Assembly (NCBI GenBank): GCA_016718135.1
Contig: JADKEF010000001.1
Coordinates: 493,001 to 557,000, forward strand
From: Acidobacteriota bacterium
GTDB lineage: Bacteria; Acidobacteriota; Blastocatellia; Pyrinomonadales; Pyrinomonadaceae
Length of the DNA stretch: 64,000 nucleotides
Direction: 5' to 3'
Part shown: positions 52,130-61,477 of the stretch, piece after piece
Layout: each line of letters starts with the position of its first letter
Numbering within the stretch: the stretch's first letter is position 1
Notes under the pieces: generated by a model
What the model saw: only the letters and a program-made list of their open reading frames with translations
Databases searched by the model: none
Told to the model about the DNA's origin: nothing
Translations under genes and position numbers: made by a program

Positions 52130-53625
52130 ATGAAGAGTTTTGACTTAAAAAGAGTTGGGTTTGTGTTTGTCGTTCTGATGCTCGGAACGAGCGGCGTTCT
52201 GTTTGGGCAGGCCAAGCCTGGTGACGGAACTGTCTCTCAGCGGCTGGAGGTCATGCGTGACAAGCTTGAACGCGTGCGCCGCTCGCTTAACAGTGCCATC
52301 TCTGTTCTGAAAGAAGAGAACAAGGACGATAAGAACAAGAAGGATGACGAGAAGAAACTCGAGACCCCGCTCGGGCGGCTCGTTGCTCTCGATAAGGACG
52401 TATCTCGCGTTCAGTCCGATGTAAACAATCTGCGAGGCAAGGTAGATCGTGGCGAGAAGTATGAGCGTTCGGACGTCGATTCGCTCGAACAACTCGTCAA
52501 TGAAGTCCAAACGCGAGCCGATACGGCCCAGCTTGAAACCGCCTCCGCTCGAGCAAATCCGACATCGACTCTGGGGCAACCACGAGAGAAGAAGAAAAAG
52601 AAAAAGTTCCTTGGGATCTTTGGTGGTGGTGGGTCTGACGAATACGAAGAGCTACTCGGAAGTGTCCAAGTTGGCCGAGATCGTGAACTCTTCGTGGTAG
52701 CAACCCGCGAGGTGCGCAAACGCAACTTTGACGTTGGCCGACTCCTATTCCAGACGATCATCACGACCTATCCAGATTCGCCTTACCTTCCGATGTCGAA
52801 GCTTGCGGTCGGAGATTCGTTTTATCTTGAAGGGTCGACAAGCTCCCTGATACAGGCTGTCGCATCGTATCAGGACTGGCTCACATTCTTCCCAACACAC
52901 CCTTTGTCTTGCCGTGTGATCATGAAGATCGCTGAGTCTGAGATGCGACAGGTTGGGTTGCCGGATCGTGACGCTACGCGTGCAAAGCGTGCTGAAACCA
53001 AACTCAAGGTCCTTCTGCAGCAGTCGCAGTGCCGCGAGTCCTTCATTTCGGGCGAGGCAAGCACGGACTCCATAATCTTTTGATCGCAAATTATTATTAC
53101 ACCCTGTCGGTAGATCAGAAGAAAGGTGGATTAAAGGGTTCGCAGTCACGATTTAGGGAGATAATCGACAAGTACCCGAATTTTAGCTTTATGGATGAGG
53201 TTCTCTATAAGCTTGCTGTAACTTATCTCGTTGAGGAAGAGACTGACCAGGCGGCGAGATATTTCCAGCAGATCGTTTCTGACTATCCGAATAGTGAATA
53301 TGTAAAGAAGTCGATCGAGCAACTGGAACTGATCGGTGCGACCGTGCCGGCCGCGAATCCGGAGCGTACAAAAGTACTTCCGCCGCAGGACGTGTCATTC
53401 TTCCAGAACTTCAAGAACCAGCTTTTCGGCATCTATCCAATGACCATCGATAAGGATGGGGTGTTGATGACGAAAGATTTTGAGAAAGAAAAGTTTGAGC
53501 TGATCGACCAGATCATCGAGAATCAGGGAGACATACTTGTCAACCAGATTCCTCAGGCACTTACAACGGTTATCTCTCAGCGAGCTCCTGTTGCACAGCC
53601 AAAAGCGACACCGGAACCGAAATAG
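52130..53625 (+). pseudogene. BamD-like outer-membrane assembly TPR protein, frameshifted
   Basis: The N-terminal part (ATG 52130 to stop 53083) has a signal peptide ending VLFGQ, a charged coiled-coil, a Lys-rich tract (REKKKKKKFLG) and TPR-like helices (RELFVVATREVRKRNFDVGR, IITTYPDSPYLPMSKLAVGD). The C-terminal part continues in another frame from about 53053 to 53625 (GLHNLLIANYYYTL, SQSRFREIIDKYPNFSFMDEVLYKLAVTY). A single missing base near GGCGAGGCAAGCACGG would restore one frame. The continuous TPR/SurE-like pattern fits BamD/YfiO relatives that help fold outer-membrane proteins, but there is no lipobox Cys. A start at 52103 would overlap rpe. Confidence 0.75.
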
Positions 53626-53646
53626 AGAATCAACAGAACGTTCCCG

Positions 53647-53679
53647 GCGGGCCATTCTAGTGTGGCCCGTCTTATTTTG
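53647..53679 (+). terminator. Terminator after the BamD-like gene
   Basis: CGGGCCA (53648-53654) and TGGCCCG (53663-53669) form a 7-bp GC-rich stem with an 8-base loop, followed by TTATTTTG. It closes the phoA-to-BamD-like transcript. Confidence 0.75.
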
Positions 53680-53780
53680 TCCGGGGATCGTGACCAGACG
53701 ACGGCACAACGGTCCTTTGTCTTGGCGTCACCCTATGAGTTGAATGCAGCGTTCTGAAAACCTGGACAGGCGGTATTCAA

Positions 53781-53814
53781 AACAAAAAAAACACGGATCG
53801 AACTCGATCCGTGT
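53781..53814 (-). terminator. Terminator after the M48 peptidase gene
   Basis: ACACGGATCG (53791-53800) and CGATCCGTGT (53805-53814) form a perfect 10-bp stem with loop AACT. The A-rich run at 53781-53790 becomes a U tract in the leftward transcript, so this terminates the M48 gene. Confidence 0.9.
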
Positions 53815-53834
53815 CTATCTCCATTGTCGGAATG

Positions 53835-55013
53835 TTAGGGCTGGGGCGAAGGTGTTGGCTTCGGCTCTGGCTCATTCTTTTTCTTAAGCTGAGGCGGGCC
53901 ATCAGATGTTGATTCGCCGGTTGTGCCCAACGGATCGCTTGCATCCGCTTGCCGCTTCTTTAGGGTTGGACGGCTATCATCGGTTTGATCGAAATCGACC
54001 ATGACTCCTGCCTTTGCATTTGTAAGCCGCATCAAATGGCTCTTCACACGCTGAAATTCCGAGGTGCTGATCGTATATTCCTCTTTTTCCGGGAAACGCG
54101 ATACGAGAGCAAGGCTCTCATCGCGGCGATCCACCGATTGCGGATGCGATGAGAAGAGTTTTGAAAGCGTACCCGGTTTCTTTCGATTCTGCGAAGCTAG
54201 CTTCTCAAACATCGTCGACATCGCAGTCGGATCATAGCCGCTCGCGTACAGATACTGCACGCCCAGCCTGTCGGCTTCGCCCTCAGAGTTTCGACTAAAT
54301 TTAAAGAATGCGAGAGCCTGAGTGATCCCGCCTGCGTTCTGCAGAACCGTGCTTGCTATACCGCCGCCAAAAAGGATGCCCGCCAGCATACCGTATTGCA
54401 GAAGAGTCCCCTTGCCCTGATTCTCCATTGCGTGACGTGCCGTAACGTGGGCGATCTCGTGGGCCATCACTCCGGCGAGTTCTGCCTCGTTGTCAGCAGC
54501 GAGAAGGAGGCCTTTATTGACGAAAAAGAAACCGCCTGGCAGAGCAAACGCATTGACTTCGTCGCTGTCGATTACCTTGATCGTAAACGGGATCTTCGCG
54601 TCGGAATGAAGAACTACATTCTGGCCCACGCGGTTAACGTATTCAGTAATGAGGGGATCGTCAACCATCTTGGCCTGCTGCTCAACTTCAAGTGCAAGTT
54701 GACGACCGATTTGGATCTCCTTCTCTTGCGAACCCCCAAGCCATCCAAATAGCTTATCGCTGCCGCTGTTGATATTGCGTTTACCAATCTGTGCTGGGTC
54801 GTCCTTGATTCCAAGCGGTCCAGTTTTCGAAATAGGCGTTGCCGTAGCTTTGGGCTCGGCCTTACTATCCTTTTTCTTCTCGTCTTTTTCGGTCGCCGTA
54901 TTTGGAACCGTATCTTGTGCCATTAAGGCGGAAGGGAAGACCGCAACTGCAGTCGACCAAATGCTAACTACAAGCAGCGATGCCCCTATCTGCCGAAATC
55001 CTGACCTGTTCAT
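53835..55013 (-). CDS. M48 family zinc metalloprotease, exported
   Basis: 392 residues with a signal peptide (ASLLVVSIWSTAVAVFPSALMAQ). Active site GVMAHEIAHVTARHAMEN (HEIAH) with the third ligand in SEGEADRLGVQYLYASGYD. Resembles periplasmic BepA/YfgC-type proteases that degrade misfolded outer-membrane proteins. The C-terminal tail is Pro/Glu/Lys-rich. It is divergent from the large ATPase and convergent with the BamD-like gene, suggesting a local envelope-quality-control theme. Confidence 0.93.
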   Translation of the reverse strand: MNRSGFRQIGASLLVVSIWSTAVAVFPSALMAQDTVPNTATEKDEKKKDSKAEPKATATPISKTGPLGIKDDPAQIGKRNINSGSDKLFGWLGGSQEKEIQIGRQLALEVEQQAKMVDDPLITEYVNRVGQNVVLHSDAKIPFTIKVIDSDEVNAFALPGGFFFVNKGLLLAADNEAELAGVMAHEIAHVTARHAMENQGKGTLLQYGMLAGILFGGGIASTVLQNAGGITQALAFFKFSRNSEGEADRLGVQYLYASGYDPTAMSTMFEKLASQNRKKPGTLSKLFSSHPQSVDRRDESLALVSRFPEKEEYTISTSEFQRVKSHLMRLTNAKAGVMVDFDQTDDSRPTLKKRQADASDPLGTTGESTSDGPPQLKKKNEPEPKPTPSPQP

Positions 55014-55293
55014 AAATTTCCTCCAAGTCCTTACGAAAACGTAGTGAGATTATGCTCCATCTCGTATTCTAATTCAACGACGATAGGATGCAGATTCCGT
55101 GGAAAAAGTTGTGATATTTGCCCAAACTCGAAAAAATTTGCTCGACAATGAAATAAAGTATTCTATTGACTGCAAAAACTTGTTAAACTACCTCACGTGG
55201 TCTGAAGTTTTGACCCCGCTCGTGTGACAGGGATTTGATTGGCGAGAAGATCGCCGCAAACGCGCTTCTAAAAGAAATACAGAGATCCGGTTG

Positions 55294-58200
55294 ATGAAAC
55301 GTGTCCTAGAAAAGGTAAAAGACATTGTTGAGGTCCGTCCGTTCACGCACTTGCATGATTTCGGCGCGGACCCAGCATTAACGCTCGGCGGATATCACTT
55401 TACCGATATTACAGCCGATCTCATGGGCAAATGGATAGATCGGATCTCCCGCGTCAAACCCGGCCATGGGGCCGCTCTCGCACTTGCGGGCTTTCGCGGG
55501 GTTGGCAAAAGCCATTTTCTGGCAGTTGTCGGAGCCATAGTTGCCCGCCCAGAGTTACGATCGAACATATCTGACACCTATGTGTCGAGTTGTACAGACC
55601 GCTTGCCCCGACGTCATGGCAGCGTTGTTTTTGTAAGGCGTGGCGTTGGAACGTCGCTTGTGGATGAACTGAAGCGTGCCGTTGCCGAATTACTTAACGT
55701 TAATCCCGGAACACTTAGTGATTCCCTCTACGACTTACTGCTGCGGGCTAGCGAACATGCCGGCGACGCGCCGCTCGTCGTGCTCATCGATACTGCCCTC
55801 GGCCGAGAGACCCGTGTTTCCCGTGACGACGGTGTACTGATAAGTGAGATCGCGGAGGCGGGCGAAACCCTAGGAATATTTGTTGGCGTTGCACTCGACG
55901 ACGACATTTCGGGGGCAGATGGGCCGAACTCGTCGATCTCCGCGCATTTTACGATCGACTATCTTGACCAAGAGCACCTTTACAAGATCGTCGACACGCA
56001 CGTTTTTACAAAAAGCAGCCAACAACTGCCGCTTCTTCGAGAGATCTACGAGTACTACCGGCAAGTAATGCCAGGATTTCGGTGGAGTGAACAGCGATTT
56101 ATTTCGCTCTATCCGCTTCATCCGGCAACGGTCGAGATATCGCCGCTCATCCGGCTGTTCGTGCACGATTTTGCCTTGCTTGGCTTTGCCGCCGAGGCAG
56201 GCGTAAAGATACTCGGGCGCCCTGCGAATTCACTTATTGGGCTTGATGAAGTTTACGATAACGTTGAGGCTCGGCTTCGCAGTGTCACTGAACTAGCCCA
56301 AACATTCGCATCATTTGAGGCGATCGAGCAGCAGGTTGTGGCAAAAATGCCGGTTCAGCAGCGGCTCCATGCAAAGCTTATACTAAAGGGGCTCTTGATG
56401 CTTTCCCTGGACGGGCAGGGCACGACTGCGACGGACATAGCTGCCTCGATGATGATCTTTGACGAGCAGCAGTCCTCAACGCCGGCGATCGATGTCCCTG
56501 CGATCCTTGATTCTTTCGCAGTAGCCCTTCCAAATGCGATCTCGCGTATCGAGGGTAGCTCCGGCCCGAAGTATTGTCTCCAGGTTAGCAGCAGATCGAC
56601 GGCTACTGATGTCCTTGCGAATGCGATCGAAACGGTTACTGATGCCGACATCCGATCTTGTCTATCGCGTTTGGCGGCGGAGAAGTTCTCGGACGTCGAG
56701 ATCGGAAGCGATGTATCCCCGTGTGCCGTAGAATGGCGCGGCAGCATCCGGCGGGGGATTGTTCAATGGTCTTCGGCTAGTCATCCGGGAAGCGATTGGA
56801 AAATTAAAGTGCACTATAGCGGCGACGCGGTGACTGGCGAGGACTCAGACATCGTCTGGAGAGTTGGTGAACTGGGAACGGATGAAAAGGACACGCTTCG
56901 TCGATTTTACCTGCTCCAGAACGATCAGACTGTTCGGGACGGGTTGGCAGCAGGCCTGTCAACTACGTTGCATCAGCACAGCATTGCCGCCGAGAAGATC
57001 TGGCAGCGCGTGTTTCTTTCCAACTCAAAGATCGTCGCCGATAATGTTGAGTACAGCCTTGCAGATGATGCCGCGGCGGCAGCTCACAGCGTTTCTCAAC
57101 TCTTTACCCCGGTGCTCAGTGAGATATTTACGAACCGCTATCCGAACCACCCTGACTTTTTCCGGAATCTGGGCGAAAAGGAAACCGCTAAACTGATCGC
57201 GGAATTCTTCAGTCCTTCGGGAACGAACAGTGGCGATGTGCAGAATCTAGCAGTAACCTTCGCTGAACCGCTTGGCCTGTCGTCAGAGGAAGGTGGTACC
57301 CTTGCCCCGCTCTCAGCCGAGCAGCTTAGAGAGGTACCTGTGGTGCGAGCTGCTTTCGATGGGACTGTGCCCCTAGCCGGAGTTTTTTCCCTTGCTGATA
57401 TCGCGAAGAGGCTGAATGCACGTCCGCTCGGATTGACGCGGGAAGCGCAACGGCTGGTGCTCGCTGCTCTAGTTGCACAGCGGGAGTATGAGTTTGTAAC
57501 GTCGAGCGGAAACCGCATCAGTCATCGCTCTCTAGATCTTCAGATAATCTGGGACGACATTGTTGGACTGGCTAAACCGCACAACGATGTCTTTCCGCCA
57601 GAACGTTTTCTCACGTGGGCAAGACTTACGACAGGCAACGCGGGCATCAGATCGGTTGACCGGGCCGAGGATCGTTTACTCATTATTGACTCGTTATCAG
57701 GTTGGTTGAACGCCTGGAATCAGAGCCGGGTGCTTGCGGATTTTGATGCATTACCTGAGGAAAATCTAAACGCGCGAATCTGGCGTACTGCTGCGAGCCT
57801 GAAGAAATCGTTTGGGGCGATGGCGGCCGCGATCGACTTGCTCGTCAAGGACGAGATCACGCTCGACAAGTGTATGCAGGTAATAGCCGAGCACTTCTCC
57901 GACTCGGAAGCGGAGTTTGAGAAGAAGAAGAGCGAATTGCGTGTACTTGGAGATTTCACGAACGGTGTCTCGCGGCGAGCCGCGGTCGCCTCGTACCTAT
58001 CCGTTTGTGAGGGAACTGACGACGCTGAGGTCGAGGCCGCTCGTATCGCAGTGCTTGAGGCGATCGAGCCTGGTAATTTCTGGGCCAGTGCGAGTGATAT
58101 TCCACACATTGAGGCTCTTTGGCAGACGTTTCATGAACTGTACGTCCAATTCTATTCGGAACGACACGACGCGGTGATGGTCAGATCATCGGCATCCGAA

Positions 58201-58743
58201 GCACTCCGTGAGGTGCTCGCCTCGCCCGAGTGGTCTGCCTTCGAATGTCTATATCGTATCCCGTGGGCCGATCAGAGGTATATCGGACGATCTCGAGGCC
58301 TGATCCGCGAGATGCGGCAACTCAAGTGCGAAGCAAAATTAGCCGATGTCCTCTCTGAACGGCCGTATTGCAGTTGCTCATTCACACTCACAGACAACGG
58401 CCGACTATGTGAGCTTCCAGATCAACTCCGTTCGACGATCAATCTCGGCCTAGCGGCGATAGAATCGCGTTTGGCGAAAAACAGAACCGTATTGATCGAC
58501 GCTTGCGATTCCGACGCAATGAGAACGTCCGTTAACCGTATACTCAGCGAGATGGACGGAGGACTGGCTAAGTTGTCCGGGCAGGATCTCCGGCTTATCA
58601 AAACAGCGGCTGAACGAGCAGCGGAAGGTTCGCTTGGAACTCTTGGCGTGGAAATTTCCGATGACCCCGAGGTTTTTGAGCTCTTCAACAATGGCTCGTC
58701 GATGCCGGGGTCTTCTCCATTCGAACTCGCCGTTAACCGATAG
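55294..58743 (+). CDS. Large orphan P-loop ATPase
   Basis: 1149 residues. Walker A GFRGVGKS at residues 66-73, followed by a probable Walker B strand LVVLIDTAL near residue 170; then long stretches of mixed alpha/beta sequence with no other recognisable motif. The N-terminal layout (a short leader domain, then the P-loop) recalls the large ATPases of BREX/Pgl-type systems (BrxC, PglY, DUF6079), but the match is by layout, and no methyltransferase, phosphatase or BREX gene is adjacent. ATG 55294 is chosen over TTG 55291; the TGA of a 19-codon frame overlaps it (TGATG). It may be co-transcribed with the Rossmann gene 43 bases downstream. Confidence 0.75.
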   Translation: MKRVLEKVKDIVEVRPFTHLHDFGADPALTLGGYHFTDITADLMGKWIDRISRVKPGHGAALALAGFRGVGKSHFLAVVGAIVARPELRSNISDTYVSSCTDRLPRRHGSVVFVRRGVGTSLVDELKRAVAELLNVNPGTLSDSLYDLLLRASEHAGDAPLVVLIDTALGRETRVSRDDGVLISEIAEAGETLGIFVGVALDDDISGADGPNSSISAHFTIDYLDQEHLYKIVDTHVFTKSSQQLPLLREIYEYYRQVMPGFRWSEQRFISLYPLHPATVEISPLIRLFVHDFALLGFAAEAGVKILGRPANSLIGLDEVYDNVEARLRSVTELAQTFASFEAIEQQVVAKMPVQQRLHAKLILKGLLMLSLDGQGTTATDIAASMMIFDEQQSSTPAIDVPAILDSFAVALPNAISRIEGSSGPKYCLQVSSRSTATDVLANAIETVTDADIRSCLSRLAAEKFSDVEIGSDVSPCAVEWRGSIRRGIVQWSSASHPGSDWKIKVHYSGDAVTGEDSDIVWRVGELGTDEKDTLRRFYLLQNDQTVRDGLAAGLSTTLHQHSIAAEKIWQRVFLSNSKIVADNVEYSLADDAAAAAHSVSQLFTPVLSEIFTNRYPNHPDFFRNLGEKETAKLIAEFFSPSGTNSGDVQNLAVTFAEPLGLSSEEGGTLAPLSAEQLREVPVVRAAFDGTVPLAGVFSLADIAKRLNARPLGLTREAQRLVLAALVAQREYEFVTSSGNRISHRSLDLQIIWDDIVGLAKPHNDVFPPERFLTWARLTTGNAGIRSVDRAEDRLLIIDSLSGWLNAWNQSRVLADFDALPEENLNARIWRTAASLKKSFGAMAAAIDLLVKDEITLDKCMQVIAEHFSDSEAEFEKKKSELRVLGDFTNGVSRRAAVASYLSVCEGTDDAEVEAARIAVLEAIEPGNFWASASDIPHIEALWQTFHELYVQFYSERHDAVMVRSSASEALREVLASPEWSAFECLYRIPWADQRYIGRSRGLIREMRQLKCEAKLADVLSERPYCSCSFTLTDNGRLCELPDQLRSTINLGLAAIESRLAKNRTVLIDACDSDAMRTSVNRILSEMDGGLAKLSGQDLRLIKTAAERAAEGSLGTLGVEISDDPEVFELFNNGSSMPGSSPFELAVNR

Positions 58744-58786
58744 AGCATTTCATTAAATCCACTCACCTGCCCTATAGTTTATCGGT

Positions 58787-59650
58787 ATGATCACCGTATC
58801 GATAGTTGGCCTAGGGCGAGTTGGAGGTGCACTAGCCATCTCGCTCCCATCCGAGAAGTATCTTATCGAAGGACTGTTCCGTAGCGGACGCTACCCGAAC
58901 GGAGATCCTGCCGCCTGCACGGTCGATGAGGTCGATTTGATCAATTCGGACGTTGTCTTCGTCACGACGCAAGACGCGAATATTCGAGAAGCCTCGATAT
59001 TGGTTGGCAGGAAAATGAAAAAATCCGCGGCCATCTTTCACACTAGTGGCGCGTGTGACTCATCGATCTTTTCGGAACTCAGCGAGAACGGCCATCCGGC
59101 CGGTTCCATTCATCCTCTAGTCTCGATCAGCCGTCCCGAAGTCGGGCCGGAGCGTTTCCGAGGAGCTTTCTTCTGTGTCGAGGGCGACGAAGCAGCAGTC
59201 CGTCTGGGTAAGGAGATCGTCAATGATCTTGGGGGACGGCCATTCTCGATAGATACGAAATTCAAGACCCTGTACCACGCGGCCGCAGTCACAGCCTGCG
59301 GTCACCTTGTCGCGCTGTTTGATGCCTCGGTCGAAATGATGACGAAAGCAGGACTAACTGCCGAACAGTCTAAAGAGATCTTGCTGCCACTGGTTTTGAG
59401 CACGGTAAACAACCTGAAGGAGCAGGATACTGCAGCTGCCCTGACCGGCACTTTTGCAAGGGCCGATATTGAGACCTTCACGCGTCACCTGACATCACTT
59501 AACGAGAATGTCTCAGATGATCTGCTTGAGATATATCTCCTGCTCGGAGAACGCTCGCTCGAGCTTGCGGCCCGCCAAGGTGTGAATCCTGACCGCATAG
59601 ACCGATTGCGGACGAAAGTTTCCATAGCGAAATCCAAACTCAAGTGGTAA
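58787..59650 (+). CDS. Rossmann/DUF2520 NAD(P)-binding protein
   Basis: 287 residues: N-terminal Rossmann-like domain (MITVSIVGLGRVGGALAISL), SDVVFVTTQDANIREAS, FHTSGACDSSIFSEL, GSIHPLVSISRPE, then a C-terminal helical DUF2520 domain (YHAAAVTACGHLVALFDASV, LLPLVLSTVNNLKEQDTAAALTGTFARAD). The family resembles 6-phosphogluconate/pyrroline-5-carboxylate reductase folds; a role in pantothenate or related metabolism has been suggested for some members, but the reaction here is unknown. The fur gene starts 16 bases downstream. Confidence 0.88.
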   Translation: MITVSIVGLGRVGGALAISLPSEKYLIEGLFRSGRYPNGDPAACTVDEVDLINSDVVFVTTQDANIREASILVGRKMKKSAAIFHTSGACDSSIFSELSENGHPAGSIHPLVSISRPEVGPERFRGAFFCVEGDEAAVRLGKEIVNDLGGRPFSIDTKFKTLYHAAAVTACGHLVALFDASVEMMTKAGLTAEQSKEILLPLVLSTVNNLKEQDTAAALTGTFARADIETFTRHLTSLNENVSDDLLEIYLLLGERSLELAARQGVNPDRIDRLRTKVSIAKSKLKW

Positions 59651-59666
59651 CATCAAAACAAAGTAG

Positions 59667-60180
59667 ATGTCGCCGAAAGCAGTTAAAAATAATGATAAAT
59701 TCACTGTTGAGAAGAGAATTCTGGACGAGCATATTCAGGCAGCAGGACTTCGGCGGACGTCACAGCGTGAATTGATCCTTGAGATATTTCTCGAGACTGA
59801 AGGCCATCTCACGAGCGAAGATCTCTACATCTTAGTACAAAAGGAAGACGATACGGTTGGCCTCACGACCGTTTATCGCACACTGAAGTTGCTTACCGAG
59901 GCCGGTCTAGCTCGTGAAGTTCGTTTTGGCGATAACAAGACCTACTACGAGCACCATTATGATCACGATCACCACGACCACATGATATGTACCCAGTGTG
60001 GTAAGGTGATCGAGTTCTTTTCAGCCGAGATCGAGGCACTGCAAATTTGGCTTTAATCCGACGCATCATAGCCTTAGAATGTGGGGCGTGTGCGAGGATT
60101 GCCAGAAAACCGTGGTGGAGGCGAGTGTTACAGCTCCGGGGGCTCAGCCAAGGGTCCGCGTTCGCACCGCGATGCATTAG
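59667..60180 (+). pseudogene. fur: Fur-family metal-responsive regulator, frameshifted
   Basis: The first frame (ATG 59667 to TAA 60054-60056, 129 residues) has the winged-helix domain (AAGLRRTSQRELILEIFL, DTVGLTTVYRTLKLLTEAG), the His-rich metal site HHYDHDHHDH and the first Zn pair CTQCGKV. Then it runs into IWL and stops. From 60043 another frame gives KFGFNPTHHSLRMWGVCEDCQ to TAG 60178-60180, which is the normal Fur C terminus with the second Cys pair. A few residues between EALQ and KFGF may also be missing, so the lesion could be a small deletion. If real, the truncated protein would lack one zinc site. Fur, Mur or PerR are all possible subtypes. Confidence 0.88.
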
Positions 60181-60251
60181 AAGCGGAACATTCTCCGACG
60201 CGACGGCGTAGCCTTATTGAACGTTGATCGCAACTTATGGGAGAAAATGAT

Positions 60252-60587
60252 ATGACGGATAATAAGAAAGACGAAAAGAAGGCGACGAACAAGTTCGAAG
60301 AAGAATTTGCAGCTCTGCCGCTTGAGGAAAAGATCGCGGCACTCTTTCGGATGGAATCCAAGACCCTCGGCGAGACCCTGACGTACATCGCGAATTCTTC
60401 GGCAAAGGCCGTCGAGAAGGCTAGCGAATTCATCAACGAGATGTCGTCTAAGATCGAGTTTGAAGTTAAACGAGCAACTGGCGAATCTGCCTCGGCAGAG
60501 GGCAATGCGGAACCGAAGGCTTCTTCTGCAAAGCCAAAATCAGGCGAGCGTAAACGAGGAGCGAAGCCGAAGGCTCCCGCGGAGTAG
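60252..60587 (+). CDS. Small charged helical protein
   Basis: 111 residues from ATG 60252; GGGAGA precedes it, whereas ATG 60237 would include that ribosome-binding site. Acidic helical N terminus (FEEEFAALPLEEKIAALFRMESKTLGETLTYIA), then Ala/Lys/Pro-rich low complexity tail (SSAKPKSGERKRGAKPKAP). The pattern of a helix bundle plus basic tail recalls phasin-like or nucleoid-binding proteins, but no family is recognised. Lies 19 bases before the next gene. Confidence 0.7.
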   Translation: MTDNKKDEKKATNKFEEEFAALPLEEKIAALFRMESKTLGETLTYIANSSAKAVEKASEFINEMSSKIEFEVKRATGESASAEGNAEPKASSAKPKSGERKRGAKPKAPAE

Positions 60588-60605
60588 GTTTTGGTCAATT
60601 GAGCA

Positions 60606-61448
60606 TTGAAAGAAACAAGTCTCGAACAACGTAAGCCTCAGGCATTGAAGGAGAAAGCTCAGTTAGCCGTTTCCATCGGTGTCGTTTCGTTGATGCTCTA
60701 CATCATCGGTTTTCCGGCGTTCTTGCTTATTTTCTTTGGTGTTCTGGGCTTTTTTGTTTGGAAGATATTCTCTCCTGAATCCCGGGTAGAAACCCGTAAG
60801 ATCTTCGAATTCTACCTCTCGGCGAATGAGATTCTCCGGGATGACGAACGCCGTTGGTACGGTTTTGAGATCAAGGAGGCAACGATCCGCGGAGAAAACC
60901 TTCTCAGAACGATGTCGACCGCACCGCCGCTTGTGCATTTTTCTCTCGGTGCTTTGTATCAGCGGCTCGGCGATCACGCGTCCGCAGCGAAACACCTCGC
61001 AGACGCAGTCGAAAAGCAGTCAGCGGATGAGATGACGATCATATTTCCGCCAAAAGAGCTGCGGGAATACGTCCGACTACTTCGTCGAATCGAACGGGCT
61101 CCAGCTGAATCGCCGCTAACAGCCGCGGCCGTCCGCTCACTTGAGCGGAAACGAAAGAATCATGGGAAAAAGATGCTTGCGGAGAGCCGTGAGCTGATGC
61201 ACACCATGCCCGATGTCAATGACGTCGCAGAGGTGCTTGCGATCGAGTCATCGGACGCAAAGAACGAAACCGCGACGCTCAAAAGCGTTGTTGATGAACC
61301 CGAGCCCGGGCGCGAGCCCGCAGTTACGTACAACTTCGCCGACATTCGGCAGCCAAAAGTAGCGAGGAAACCAGAAAAATCCCCAGACAGCGGCGATCGC
61401 CAAACGATCTCCGAAGTTCTCCACGATCTCTACGACAAGAATGCCTAG
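60606..61448 (+). CDS. Membrane protein with TPR-like region
   Basis: 280 residues. A hydrophobic hairpin near the N terminus (LAVSIGVVSLMLYIIGFPAFLLIFFGVLGFFVWKI, about 22-56), then a helical region (FSLGALYQRLGDHASAAKHLADAVEK) resembling a TPR, and a disordered tail. The only in-frame starts are TTG 60606 or ATG 60696 (which would lose the first membrane segment); I use TTG, though no good ribosome-binding site is visible. Family unknown. Confidence 0.65.
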   Translation: MKETSLEQRKPQALKEKAQLAVSIGVVSLMLYIIGFPAFLLIFFGVLGFFVWKIFSPESRVETRKIFEFYLSANEILRDDERRWYGFEIKEATIRGENLLRTMSTAPPLVHFSLGALYQRLGDHASAAKHLADAVEKQSADEMTIIFPPKELREYVRLLRRIERAPAESPLTAAAVRSLERKRKNHGKKMLAESRELMHTMPDVNDVAEVLAIESSDAKNETATLKSVVDEPEPGREPAVTYNFADIRQPKVARKPEKSPDSGDRQTISEVLHDLYDKNA

Positions 61449-61477
61449 GAGACACCAGCCCTTCGTTAGCGACATAA

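Noticed and set aside
55294..58743. BREX or Pgl defence system
   Set aside because: Only the ATPase layout is similar; no PglX methyltransferase, PglZ phosphatase, BrxA/B/L or other defence gene is adjacent, so a defence role cannot be claimed.
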